From NCBI GenBank assembly GCA_903994635.1, contig CAJEXQ010000017.1, positions 1-41,578 of the forward strand: a stretch of DNA of 41,578 bases, read 5' to 3'. Shown here piece by piece: positions 33,055 through 41,578 of the stretch; the stretch's first letter is position 1, and each line of letters starts with the position of its first letter. A program made the translations under genes and the position numbers. The notes beneath the pieces are model-generated. The model was not told the DNA's origin and did not search any database. It was given only the letters and a program-made list of their open reading frames with translations. Source of the DNA: an uncultured Chlorobiaceae bacterium (GTDB lineage Bacteria > Bacteroidota > Chlorobiia > Chlorobiales > Chlorobiaceae).

Positions 33055-33474
33055 TTAAACGCGCCAACTACACACTTCAGTGTACGCAAAAGCTTTGCGA
33101 TGCAACCAGCGGATAAACTGGCTTGAAGCTGCATCTGCCAGTAACCCTGCAGCATATATGGTGTCAATCTCCCGCTGTACACGAATATGAGCTATGGCTT
33201 CTCTCTGGAGATTTCGCCTCTCACCATCCGCATTGAAGAGGTTCTGAAGCGCATCTGCAATCTCCCGTGGTTTTGTGTTGTGCCCTTCAATAAGGTTTGA
33301 GTAGTAGCAATTCATGACCCTGACAAGATCGGCGAGACTTCCTGCGGTTTCAGGATGGAGGCGGGCTCCTAATTTTTCGGCTGATGTCGACAGTGCAGCA
33401 ATCGGGTCAACAATTCCCGGTTCCAGGGTGTCTGGCAGGCAGGGCTCAAGACGTGGAGGCGTTTCAGTGATCAT
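33055..33474 (-). pseudogene. N-terminal fragment of a Fic-family protein
   Basis: A 139-residue leftward frame matching the N-terminal part of Fic AMP-transferases. The inhibitory motif S-x-x-x-E-G is present as SNLIEG in [18 protein letters not shown], followed by the usual helix to FIRWLH. The catalytic HPFxxGNGR loop is missing because the frame ends soon after, at the junction with the AAA remnant. From 33475 to 33667 I see no gene. It cannot transfer AMP and is a relic, unless the N-terminal piece is kept as a binding module. Confidence 0.75.
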
Positions 33475-33678
33475 TGTTTTTGCCGATTATACAATCAGTT
33501 TATCTTTTTCATTGTAAGTCTTTTAATACGAAAAATATATAAAAATTGCCGATGTGTTTGCCGATGTTTTGATGATTATCCGCTGTTGTCCAATCTCCCA
33601 AACATGCAAAGCAAGCTCTTGAGTCGCAAACGCGCAAAAAAACATGATTGAAAAATGACCTTGTTTTTTGCTCTTGCT

Positions 33679-33713
33679 TATGCAATATTGGAGTTCAACT
33701 ATACTATTGCATA
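33679..33713. promoter_or_regulatory. Inverted repeat just before the second DUF4143 ATPase
   Basis: TATGCAATA (33679-33687) and TATTGCATA (33705-33713) are exact inverted copies 17 bp apart, ending 2 bp before the ATG at 33716. A TATACT -10-like word lies inside. This suggests an operator overlapping the promoter and start region. Confidence 0.5.
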
Positions 33714-33715
33714 TT

Positions 33716-34900
33716 ATGATTGCACGTCATCTCATGCCGACCCTGCAAAGTCGGGCCTCGCAATATCCGGTTGTAACGCTTACCGGCCCCAGGCAATCAG
33801 GAAAAACCACTCTTTGCAGAACAGCTTTTCCTGAAAAACCTTACAGCAATCTGGAGCGGCCCGATACCCGTTATTTTGCACAGCAGGATCCCGTAGGATA
33901 TTTGGCACAGTTTCCAAAGGGGGCCATTCTTGATGAAGTGCAGCGTGTGCCTGAGTTGCTTTCATGGATTCAGGTTCGTGTTGATGAACACAACACTGCT
34001 GGTGAATTTATTCTGACGGGAAGCCATCAATTTGAACTGAACCGTCATATAAGTCAGTCACTGGCCGGAAGAACTGCGCTTTTGAAGCTGTTGCCGTTAT
34101 CTGTTGCTGAACTGTGTGATGCAGGGCAACCCACTGGCGTTGATCATCTCCTGCACACTGGTGGTTATCCACGTATTTATGCAGATCATCTTGATCCGGC
34201 AGTCATGCTCGGAGATTATTTTGCCACCTATGTTGAACGCGATTTACGGGAGTTGCTGCAATTACGCCAGATACGTGCATTTGAAAACTTTGTCCGTCTG
34301 GCAGCAGGAAGAGTGGGACAACTACTCAATCTGCACTCTCTTGCTGCTGATGCCGGGGTTTCGAGCGCGACAGCAAAAAGCTGGCTTACCCTGCTTGAGG
34401 CCTCTTATGTTGTTTTTTTACTTCCCCCATGGTTTACCAACATCGGAAAACGATTGACAAAGTCACCAAAACTCTATTTTTACGATGTGGGTCTGGCCTC
34501 CTGGCTGATCGGAATAACGCAGGAGTCACACCTGCAAGCTCATCCCTTGCGAGGATCGCTGTTTGAAAATCTGGTGGTGCTTGAAATGCTCAAGGCTCGC
34601 ATTAATGCTGGCTTGCAGACGAATCTCCATTTTTATCGCGACAGCAGCGGACTTGAAGTTGATGTTCTGCTGGAGTCGGGAAACATGATCAGGCTCTTCG
34701 AAATCAAGTCATCGCAGACCTTCAATCAGGAGTCGTTCATCCAGCTCAACAAAGTCGCAGCCATTTTTGGCGAACGTGTCGCGAAAAAAGTGGTGCTGTA
34801 CGCTGGTCATGAACAACAAATACGCAGCAACGCCGAGGTCGTGAGCTATCTCCATGCCGGTGCTGCAGGAAGCAGCGAAGCTATGCTTGCCACCTCTTAG
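33716..34900 (+). CDS. AAA_14/DUF4143 ATPase, second intact copy
   Basis: A 394-residue protein from the ATG at 33716 ([14 protein letters not shown]). P-loop [11 protein letters not shown] (about 21-31), Walker [38 protein letters not shown], then DUF4143 with a C-terminal [14 protein letters not shown]...FEIKSS nuclease-like core. It shares the layout of the protein at 20194 but differs widely in sequence, so the two are paralogues or separate arrivals. It follows a 9-bp inverted repeat. Its last 4 bases overlap the convergent end of the ABC-F gene. Confidence 0.88.
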   Translation: MIARHLMPTLQSRASQYPVVTLTGPRQSGKTTLCRTAFPEKPYSNLERPDTRYFAQQDPVGYLAQFPKGAILDEVQRVPELLSWIQVRVDEHNTAGEFILTGSHQFELNRHISQSLAGRTALLKLLPLSVAELCDAGQPTGVDHLLHTGGYPRIYADHLDPAVMLGDYFATYVERDLRELLQLRQIRAFENFVRLAAGRVGQLLNLHSLAADAGVSSATAKSWLTLLEASYVVFLLPPWFTNIGKRLTKSPKLYFYDVGLASWLIGITQESHLQAHPLRGSLFENLVVLEMLKARINAGLQTNLHFYRDSSGLEVDVLLESGNMIRLFEIKSSQTFNQESFIQLNKVAAIFGERVAKKVVLYAGHEQQIRSNAEVVSYLHAGAAGSSEAMLATS

Positions 34901-36855
34901 GCACCTGCCTCCCATTCGGCAAAGAGGGCGTTCAGCTCCTTGCAGAGTGCGTGGTAGCCATCAAGAATTTTGGCGGTCTCATTCTGGCTTTTTTTGTAGA
35001 AATCTTCGTTGGCCATGATGGTTTCGATCGACTCTTTCTTTTGTTCGAGCTGGTTAATTTTATGCTCGACCTCGTCCATCCTCTTTTTGTCTTTTTTGGC
35101 TGTGGTGCTCTTTTTGGCCAGCTCTTTCTCTTTTTCAACGGCTTTTGCCGGAGCCGCCTGGCTTTTTTGCTTTGCGGCAGCTTCCAGCTTGCGCTCGGCT
35201 TCAATCACTTTTTCGGCGGTTTCAAGGTATTCTGCGTAAGTGCCGAGGTGGAGTTGCAGAGAACCGTTTTTTATTTCAACCACTTTGTTGACAAGGCTGT
35301 CGAGGAAGTAGCGATCGTGGCTGACTATGAGGAGGGTGCCGTCGTAGTATTCGAGCGAGTCAATCAGCATCTCTTTGGAACGCATGTCGAGATGGTTGGT
35401 CGGTTCATCCATGATGAGCAGGTTGGAGGCCTGGAGCAAAATTTTTGCGAGGGCAACCCTCGATTTTTCTCCTCCCGAGAGTACCCTTATTTTTTTTTGG
35501 ACGGCATCTCCGCTGAAGAGAAAGCAGCCGAGAATGTCGCGCACTCTTTTCTGTGCTTCGGACGATGGGGCTGAGTCCATCATCTCCATGTAGACGCTTT
35601 TGTCTTGCGAGAGGTTTTCGGTCTGGTGCTGGGCAAAGTAGTTGAGGGTGACGTTGTGCCCCATGCTCAGTTTGCCATCAAAGTCGATCTCTCCGGCCAG
35701 AATTTTGCAGAAGGTTGTTTTTCCTGCGCCGTTTGAGCCAACAATGGCAATCCGGTCGCCGCGCATCACCTCAAGGTTGATGTTGTTGAGTACCTGTTTT
35801 TTGGTGCCGTCGGGCAGCAGGTAGGCTTTTTTGATTCCGTCGAGCCGCATGACCTCACGTCCGGAGGGGTTGGCCTTGGGAAAGCGGAAGGAGATGCGTG
35901 CGTTATCCTCTTCAGGGGTGAACATGTTTTTCTCCATCTTCTCCATCTGCTTGAGGCGGCTCTGTGCCTGGCGTGCCTTGGTGGCCTTGTAGCGGAAGCG
36001 GTCGACAAAGGCTTTCAGCTCTGCCATTTTTTTCAGGTCATTGGTATATTGGCCCATCATCAGCTCGTACCGCTCAGCCTTCTCCTTTTCGTAGTAAGAG
36101 TAGTTTCCTTTGTATTCGTTGATGCGCTCAAAGGCAATTTCGAGGGTTTTGGTGGTGAGCTTGTCGAGAAAAAAGCGGTCGTGCGAAACAATAATATAGC
36201 TGTGCTCGTAGTTGAGGAGATAGTTTTCGAGCCAGCGAAGTGAATCGATATCAAGGTGGTTGGTCGGCTCATCGAGCAGGAGCAGTGTCGGGTTCTGGAG
36301 CAGCAGTTTGGTGAGGTGGAGGCGCATCTGCCATCCGCCGGAGAAGGCTTTGACTTTTTTATGAAAATCTATTTCGCTGAATCCGAGACCGGCGAGCACC
36401 TTTTCGGCATTTGACTGCATGGTGTAGCCGCCGAGATGGTCAAATTCGTGCATGGCATCGGAAAAGCGCTCGATAAGGTTGTGGTAGGCTTCGCTCTCAT
36501 AATCTTGCTCGGGCAGGGCGAGTTCGTGCTCCATCTGGGTAATTTTTCCTGATAACTCGAACAGTCTTGCGTTGGCCTGAAGCGCATATTGCAGGGCGGT
36601 TCTTTCAAGGTCGGCATCAAAGGAGATCTCCTGGGGGAGATAACCGATGGTGGTTTCCGCCGATTTGAGAAACTGTCCATCAGTGATGATAGCAGAGTCT
36701 GTAGAGGGACCGCTGATAAGGCGCAGCAGTGTTGTTTTTCCGGTGCCGTTAAGGCCTACAAGGCTTACATGGTCTTTATCGCCGACGCGGAATGATGTCT
36801 CGGCAAGGAGTTGTTTGGATCCGACGGTGAGTGAGAGGTTACGGGCTTCAAGCAT
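34897..36855 (-). CDS. ABC-F family ATPase (ribosome-associated type)
   Basis: A 652-residue protein with two ABC domains in tandem and no membrane segments. The first has GLNGTGKTT (34-42), [10 protein letters not shown] and [12 protein letters not shown]; the second has [22 protein letters not shown] and [12 protein letters not shown]. Between them lies the charged linker rich in [13 protein letters not shown] that in this family reaches the ribosomal P-site/E-site tRNA. A Lys/Glu-rich coiled coil follows the second domain. This fits the Uup/YdiF/YheS-type subgroup that rescues or tunes translating ribosomes; the exact subgroup is not certain. Monocistronic here. 230 bp without a gene separate it from tolC. 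Confidence 0.93.
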   Translation of the reverse strand: MLEARNLSLTVGSKQLLAETSFRVGDKDHVSLVGLNGTGKTTLLRLISGPSTDSAIITDGQFLKSAETTIGYLPQEISFDADLERTALQYALQANARLFELSGKITQMEHELALPEQDYESEAYHNLIERFSDAMHEFDHLGGYTMQSNAEKVLAGLGFSEIDFHKKVKAFSGGWQMRLHLTKLLLQNPTLLLLDEPTNHLDIDSLRWLENYLLNYEHSYIIVSHDRFFLDKLTTKTLEIAFERINEYKGNYSYYEKEKAERYELMMGQYTNDLKKMAELKAFVDRFRYKATKARQAQSRLKQMEKMEKNMFTPEEDNARISFRFPKANPSGREVMRLDGIKKAYLLPDGTKKQVLNNINLEVMRGDRIAIVGSNGAGKTTFCKILAGEIDFDGKLSMGHNVTLNYFAQHQTENLSQDKSVYMEMMDSAPSSEAQKRVRDILGCFLFSGDAVQKKIRVLSGGEKSRVALAKILLQASNLLIMDEPTNHLDMRSKEMLIDSLEYYDGTLLIVSHDRYFLDSLVNKVVEIKNGSLQLHLGTYAEYLETAEKVIEAERKLEAAAKQKSQAAPAKAVEKEKELAKKSTTAKKDKKRMDEVEHKINQLEQKKESIETIMANEDFYKKSQNETAKILDGYHALCKELNALFAEWEAGA

Positions 36856-37085
36856 GAATAGGGAGAACTGGTGAAATTATCTGATATCATCGAAAAATTG
36901 TAAACTTGGGTGAAAAGATACAATTTTTCATCAAAGCTTCATGCTTCTTCGTCCAGTTGCATGGGTAGGCTTTTGTATCTGGTGAAATAATTATAAAGTA
37001 AAGCACAAGGTTTTAACGCAAAGCTCGTCGAAGGGGGAGAGTGGTTGTGATTATCTTCAAGGGGTAGACAGAATGCTGTTGTGGT

Positions 37086-38354
37086 ATGAAATCAAAAATT
37101 AATCTGCTTTTGGTAGTGTCGGTTTTCATCGTCGCCTCGCCGTTGCGTGCCGGGGAGTCGCTGAGCTGGCAGCAGTGTGTGACTGAAACCAGGGTGGCTC
37201 ATCCTGACCTCAGTTTGGCTTTTGCGCTGTTGCAGCAGGCTGAAGCTACAAAAAATGTAACAGGGGGGTCGCTTCTTCCTCAGTTCTCCCTGGGCTTGAA
37301 CTCTCTGAAACGGGGTTCCTCGAGTGGTGGCTCTTCCCTGGTCTCTTCCTATTCATTGTCGGCGCAGCAGCTTCTTTATGACGGCCATAAAACGTCAAGC
37401 GCGGTGGCGAGTAATAATGAGGCGATCATGGCAGCTCAATATAATTATGGCGCAGTTTCGGCTGCTGTTCGTTTTGCCCTCAAATCCTCTTTTACGGCGC
37501 TGCTCAAAGCACAGAACCTTGTAGGCCTTACTATTGAAATTGCCGAAAGACGACAGAAAAATGTTCGCCTGATTACCCTTCGTTACCAGGGTGGACGCGA
37601 AAATATTGGTTCCCTTCGTCAGGCTGAGGCCGATTTGGCCCAGGCGGAGTTTGAGGTTGCGCAGGCCAAACGGGGGTTGGTGCTTGCCCAAACAGCGCTT
37701 GCCTCAGCGCTCGGGCGTGATGTCCATGGCCTTCTCAGGGTTCAGGGTGCCTTCAAGGCTGGTGATCTTTCCGTTGAAAAGCCTGATCTTGGGCTGCTGG
37801 TCAATAGCAATCCGCAGTTTCAGCAACTTAACGCACGCACTAAGGCTGCACGGTATGATCTTGATGCGACCAAAAGCGTCTTTTCACCCCAGCTCTATCT
37901 GACTTCATCGGTTGGGAGAAGTTCTCCTGATCGATGGCCTGTTGATGCTGTGGATTGGAGTGCGGGGTTATCTCTGTCGATTCCGATCTATGAAGGCGGA
38001 AGTGGGGGAGCGAGGGTTGCCAGCGCCAGGGCGGTTGTTGATCAACAGAGTGCCCAGGAAAGGAGTGGATTTCTTCAGCTTTTCGATGCTCTTGAGCAGA
38101 GTTGGAAGAGTTTTCAGGATGCCCGGCAGGCGGTTGTTGTGCGCAAAAAATTTCTTGATGCGGCGATTGAGCGGGCGACTATTGCCTCAGCGCAATATTC
38201 GAATGGTCTCATCTCTTTTAACGATTGGGTGATGATCGAAGACAATCTGGTCAGTACCAAAAAAGAGTATCTCAATGCCGGAGCAGATATGTTGATTGCC
38301 GAGGCTCTATGGATTCAGTCAAAAGGAGGAGGGCTTGATGGTAAGCAGGAATAA
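37086..38354 (+). CDS. TolC-family outer-membrane efflux protein
   Basis: A 422-residue protein with a signal peptide (MKSKINLLLVVSVFIVASPLRA, about 1-22) and two copies of the outer-membrane efflux helical repeat. The blocks LSWQQCV, YDGHKT, LRYQGGRENIGSLRQAEADL and, in the second half, SIPIYEGGSGGARV and YSNGLISFNDW show the TolC hairpin pattern. Family role: a trimeric channel through the outer membrane and periplasm. Its last 17 bp overlap the MacA gene, so it is the first gene of a three-gene efflux operon. Confidence 0.93.
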   Translation: MKSKINLLLVVSVFIVASPLRAGESLSWQQCVTETRVAHPDLSLAFALLQQAEATKNVTGGSLLPQFSLGLNSLKRGSSSGGSSLVSSYSLSAQQLLYDGHKTSSAVASNNEAIMAAQYNYGAVSAAVRFALKSSFTALLKAQNLVGLTIEIAERRQKNVRLITLRYQGGRENIGSLRQAEADLAQAEFEVAQAKRGLVLAQTALASALGRDVHGLLRVQGAFKAGDLSVEKPDLGLLVNSNPQFQQLNARTKAARYDLDATKSVFSPQLYLTSSVGRSSPDRWPVDAVDWSAGLSLSIPIYEGGSGGARVASARAVVDQQSAQERSGFLQLFDALEQSWKSFQDARQAVVVRKKFLDAAIERATIASAQYSNGLISFNDWVMIEDNLVSTKKEYLNAGADMLIAEALWIQSKGGGLDGKQE

Positions 38355-39306
38355 GCTTGTGTGGGGAAGTGTGGTGGCGATTGCTCTGGCCGGGCTCGGA
38401 CTTTTCTTCTTTTTCAGGGGGAACAGAGCGCCGGAGAAGAGTTTTGAAGAGATCCGGGTGATGAGAGGCACTATCAGTTCGTCGGTATCGACAACAGGTG
38501 TTGTGGAGCCGAAAAATCGCCTTAAAATTCAGTCTTCAATCGGGGGGCGGGTGGAGGAAATTCTGGTTGCTGAAGGGCAGCAGGTGAAGAAGGGAGAGGT
38601 GCTTGCCCTTCTCAGCTCTACCGAGCGGGCAGCGCTTCTTGATGCAGCCAGGGTGCAGGGAAAGAGCGAAGAGAGTTACTGGAAAAAGGTCTACAAGGAG
38701 ACGGCAATTATTGCGCCTCTTGACGGGCAGATTATTGTGCGGAGCATTGATCCCGGCCAGGCCGTGACGGCAAGCGATTCACTCTTTGTGCTCTCTGACC
38801 ACCTCATTGTCAAGGCGTACGTCGATGAAACTGATATTGGCAGGGTTAAAGTGGGGCAGAGGGCTGTTATAGGGCTCGATGCCTATCCCGACATCCGGGT
38901 GAACGGGGTTGTCGAGCATATCTATTATGAGTCGCATCTGCAGAATAACGTCAATATCTATAATGTTGATGTTATTCCAGAGCGTATTCCCGATGTTTTC
39001 CGCTCCGGTATGAGTGCCAATATTGAGATTTTGGTTCAGGAAAAGCAGGGTGCGCTGCTTGTGCCTATTGGTGCTGTACAGAGCAAGAGTGGCAAAACGG
39101 TGGTGCTTCAGAAACAAGGGGGAGGCAAGAAGGGAGTGCGCTACAGGGCGGTGCAGACCGGTTTGCAGGATGGACAGAATATTGAAATTCTTGATGGACT
39201 GTCGGATAACGATTCTGTGCTTCTTCCCGATACTACCTTCGTTCTTCCTGGAAAAAATGGTGGCTCAAACCCCTTTGCTCCCCAGCGCAACAGGACGAAA
39301 AAATGA
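38338..39306 (+). CDS. macA: MacA-like periplasmic adaptor (RND/HlyD family)
   Basis: A 322-residue membrane-fusion protein. The start is set at the ATG at 38338, with GGAGG 10 bases upstream; the longer frame overlaps tolC further. An N-terminal anchor lies at about 6-25 ([20 protein letters not shown]). Then comes the biotinyl-lipoyl-like domain split by a very short hairpin: [20 protein letters not shown] and [18 protein letters not shown]. The helical hairpin is unusually short (about 25 residues), so contact with TolC may differ from E. coli MacA. The beta-barrel contains [16 protein letters not shown]. Overlaps macB by 4 bp. Confidence 0.9.
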   Translation: MVSRNKLVWGSVVAIALAGLGLFFFFRGNRAPEKSFEEIRVMRGTISSSVSTTGVVEPKNRLKIQSSIGGRVEEILVAEGQQVKKGEVLALLSSTERAALLDAARVQGKSEESYWKKVYKETAIIAPLDGQIIVRSIDPGQAVTASDSLFVLSDHLIVKAYVDETDIGRVKVGQRAVIGLDAYPDIRVNGVVEHIYYESHLQNNVNIYNVDVIPERIPDVFRSGMSANIEILVQEKQGALLVPIGAVQSKSGKTVVLQKQGGGKKGVRYRAVQTGLQDGQNIEILDGLSDNDSVLLPDTTFVLPGKNGGSNPFAPQRNRTKK

Positions 39307-41276
39307 AACCACTGCTTGAACTTGTTGATGTTCATCGGACATACCGTATAGGTGAAAGCACCGTTAACGCATTGTGCGGAGTCTCCCTGACTATTGAACG
39401 GGGTGAGTTTATTGCTATCATGGGCTCTTCGGGGTCAGGCAAATCCTCCCTGCTCCATATTCTGGGGCTTCTCGATAACCCCGACAAAGGCGAGTACCGG
39501 ATTCTTGGCAATAATGTCAATACCCTTTCTGAGGATGAGCAGGCTGGACTCCGCAATAATGTTGCAGGGTTTGTGTTTCAGCAGTTTCACCTGCTCAAGC
39601 GAATGACTATTGTCGATAACGTGCGGCTGCCACATATTTACAGTGGCCTGAAGGGTGATTTTCGTCATGAGGCGATCGAGCGCCTGAAGCTGGTTGGACT
39701 TGAAAAGAGGATGGATCATACTCCCAACCAGCTTTCGGGGGGGGAGCAGCAGCGTGTGGCTATAGCGAGGGCGCTGATTCGTGATCCTCTCCTCATTTTT
39801 GCTGATGAGCCGACAGGTAATCTTGATACCAAAAATTCCGGCGACATCATGAAGATCCTCAAGGGACTACATGACGAGGGCAAAACCATTATCATGGTCA
39901 CCCATGAACCGGAGATTGCAGCCTGGGCCAGCCGAGTCATCACCATGAGGGATGGGGTTATTCTTGCTGATGAGCGCAAGGCTGGGTTAGATCCTTCAGT
40001 GGAAACAGCCCAGGAGATTGAGTTTGAAACTCATTTAGCCGGAAATGGCGCTTTATGGCGTGATGGTCGTTTTACAGGTTTTATGGCACAGGCGGTTCAG
40101 TCTATTCTTGCCAACAAAATGCGCTCTTTTCTCTCGGTGCTTGGAATTCTTGTTGGAGTTGCCTCCGTGATTGCCATGATGGCGCTAGGCGAAGGGGCTA
40201 AAGCTGCCATGCAGGAGGATCTGAAATCCATGGGCTCAAATATGCTCTCTGTCAGGGGAGGTTCGGCCAAAATCCGTGGCGCGGCCCAGGGGGCTGGAGC
40301 GGTTGCCCGGTTTACCTTCAAGGATGTAGAGGATATCGCACGGCTGCGTTCACTCGTCAAAAATGCCAGTGGAGTGGTCAACGGTGGCGGTCGGATTGTT
40401 TACGGAAACAAAAACTGGAGTTCTACGGTTACCGGCGCCGGATATGAATATGGCACAATGCGTGCCGTGATGCCGACCGTTGGGCGGTGGTTTACCCCTG
40501 AAGAGATTCAGAGGCGGGAGAAGTCAGCCATTATTGGTGTCACGGTGGTGAAGGAGCTGTTTGGCAGCAGTAATCCCCTTGGCAGAACCATAAAGATAAA
40601 CAGGATAAATTTCAAGGTAATCGGTATCGCTCCTGCAAAAGGCTTTTCAGGGCCGCAGGACGAGGATGACGTGGTCATTATTCCGGTGACGACGGCCATG
40701 TACCGTGTGCTCGGCAGGGAGTATCTCAGCGGAATTTTTGTTGAGGTGACCGAGTCGGGCAAAATTGATCAGGCGAAAATTGCAATAACGGAGCTGATCA
40801 GAAAAAAGCGCCGACTGAAGGATGATGATGACTCCTTCAATATCAGGGACATGACCGAAATTCAAAAGATGCTCAGCAGTACCACGCAAACCATGAGTCT
40901 CCTGCTTGGCTCCATTGCGGCTATTTCGCTTCTGGTAGGAGGTATCGGAATCATGAATATCATGCTTGTCTCCGTTACCGAAAGAACGCGGGAGATTGGT
41001 TTGCGCAAGGCCATCGGTGCACGAAAAAGTGACATCATGATGCAGTTTCTCGTTGAATCAGTCGGTATGACCATAAGCGGAGGCTTTATCGGGGTAGTGA
41101 CCGGTATTGGGATCTCGATAATTCTCTCAACTTTTGCGGGCTGGGCGGTAAAAACTTCGCTGATATCGGTTGTGCTTGCTACGGCCTTTTCGGCGCTTAC
41201 CGGTATTTTCTTTGGTCTCTGGCCAGCCAGAAAAGCGGCAGAACTGAAGCCGGTGGAGGCTCTGCGCTACGAGTAG
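39303..41276 (+). CDS. macB: MacB-like ABC transporter (ATPase-permease fusion)
   Basis: A 657-residue fusion. The N-terminal ATPase has GSSGSGKSS (41-49), [15 protein letters not shown] and [12 protein letters not shown]. The permease begins near 260 with a TM segment ([25 protein letters not shown]), has a ~250-residue periplasmic domain, then three C-terminal TM helices with the FtsX-like [22 protein letters not shown]. This is the MacB type VII ABC architecture that drives substrates through TolC from the periplasm. Substrates could be macrolides, peptides or lipoprotein-like molecules; not decidable. Start overlaps macA by 4 bp. Confidence 0.95.
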   Translation: MKPLLELVDVHRTYRIGESTVNALCGVSLTIERGEFIAIMGSSGSGKSSLLHILGLLDNPDKGEYRILGNNVNTLSEDEQAGLRNNVAGFVFQQFHLLKRMTIVDNVRLPHIYSGLKGDFRHEAIERLKLVGLEKRMDHTPNQLSGGEQQRVAIARALIRDPLLIFADEPTGNLDTKNSGDIMKILKGLHDEGKTIIMVTHEPEIAAWASRVITMRDGVILADERKAGLDPSVETAQEIEFETHLAGNGALWRDGRFTGFMAQAVQSILANKMRSFLSVLGILVGVASVIAMMALGEGAKAAMQEDLKSMGSNMLSVRGGSAKIRGAAQGAGAVARFTFKDVEDIARLRSLVKNASGVVNGGGRIVYGNKNWSSTVTGAGYEYGTMRAVMPTVGRWFTPEEIQRREKSAIIGVTVVKELFGSSNPLGRTIKINRINFKVIGIAPAKGFSGPQDEDDVVIIPVTTAMYRVLGREYLSGIFVEVTESGKIDQAKIAITELIRKKRRLKDDDDSFNIRDMTEIQKMLSSTTQTMSLLLGSIAAISLLVGGIGIMNIMLVSVTERTREIGLRKAIGARKSDIMMQFLVESVGMTISGGFIGVVTGIGISIILSTFAGWAVKTSLISVVLATAFSALTGIFFGLWPARKAAELKPVEALRYE

Positions 41277-41578
41277 GATTAAAAAGATGTGGCGCAAGAT
41301 TCACACGGAAACCTCGTCGAACTTGTGTGTAGAGGTATTCAACAACAGGTCGGGTTGTAAGGTGTTGAGCGGATGTCTTATGAATTGAGTGGATGAAGGC
41401 AGGCAGGTTGTTGGTATTTGGCAGCGGGGGGAAGTTATCCCCCTTTGCTGCTTTTTTTTATCCTATGAGCGACTTTGCGCCAGAAGATCTTTTGCCATCA
41501 AAAGATAAGAAATATATAAATCAGGTTTTGTTTTTTTTACATAATTTCCTTATAGCCATTTGAATGTATGATCTATCC
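41277..41578. other. Tail region after macB
   Basis: About 300 bp with no convincing gene. It holds the terminator at 41421-41459. The AT-rich last 60 bases may be the control region of a gene beyond the window. Confidence 0.5.
41421..41459 (+). terminator. Strong intrinsic terminator of the efflux operon
   Basis: GCAGC plus GGGGG pair with CCCCC and GCTGC across a short AAGTTAT loop, followed by eight T. It would end the tolC-macA-macB transcript. Confidence 0.88.

Noticed and set aside
1..41578. CRISPR arrays, tRNA or rRNA genes
   Set aside because: No regularly spaced direct repeats with unique spacers and no tRNA-like cloverleaf or rRNA segments were seen. The 22-bp iterons have no spacers.

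Overview
The window looks like chromosomal DNA of a green sulfur bacterium (Chlorobiaceae, Chlorobium/Pelodictyon type). That is an inference from how the housekeeping proteins read (trigger factor, RecA, NadC, S21, MacAB-TolC); no 16S or photosynthesis gene is present to prove it. About half is ordinary core chromosome. The rest is accessory DNA with defence genes, toxin-antitoxin genes and many broken genes.

Layout. (1) 1-5.6 kb, accessory: a Nif11-type peptide precursor, a fragment of a SWIM-family protein, a two-gene Septu-like defence system (ptuA, ptuB), a broken FGE/SUMF1 gene and a frameshifted group-II-like reverse transcriptase (RT). (2) 5.3-10.1 kb, accessory: a 4.3-kb segment bracketed by two ~150-bp direct copies of the RT 3' end. 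It holds a second Nif11 precursor and, divergently, a three-gene operon (GNAT protein, gluzincin-like HExxH protein, protein of unknown family). A decayed second copy of the third gene's start follows. (3) 10.1-18.5 kb, core: nadC-acpS, then convergent tig and an M16 peptidase, then epimerase-recA-dusB-asd. (4) 18.5-21.4 kb, accessory: a Phd/ParE-type toxin-antitoxin pair with a palindromic operator, a DUF4351 remnant, and an AAA/DUF4143 ATPase preceded by four 22-bp iterons. (5) 21.5-31.0 kb, mostly core: alr, a ComEA-like gene and an unknown gene in one overlapping operon; a cystathionine-synthase-like protein lacking the PLP lysine; a zinc-ribbon protein plus rpsU; aroA; an alpha/beta hydrolase; YtxH; a small membrane protein; an HD hydrolase. 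(6) 31.1-34.9 kb, a gene graveyard: IS3 transposase remnant, response-regulator remnant, AAA/DUF4143 remnant and Fic N-terminal remnant, with one intact NAD(P)-binding protein and one intact DUF4143 ATPase. (7) 34.9-41.5 kb: an ABC-F ATPase and a complete TolC-MacA-MacB efflux operon ending in a strong terminator.

The best candidate for an undescribed system is the bracketed 5.3-9.9 kb cassette: a Nif11-leader peptide with a short Trp-rich tail next to an acetyltransferase-like protein, a metallopeptidase-like protein and an unknown protein, flanked by direct repeats that could let it move or be lost as a unit. The second notable item is the full-length CBS-domain protein at 24.2-25.6 kb whose Schiff-base lysine is replaced by tyrosine.
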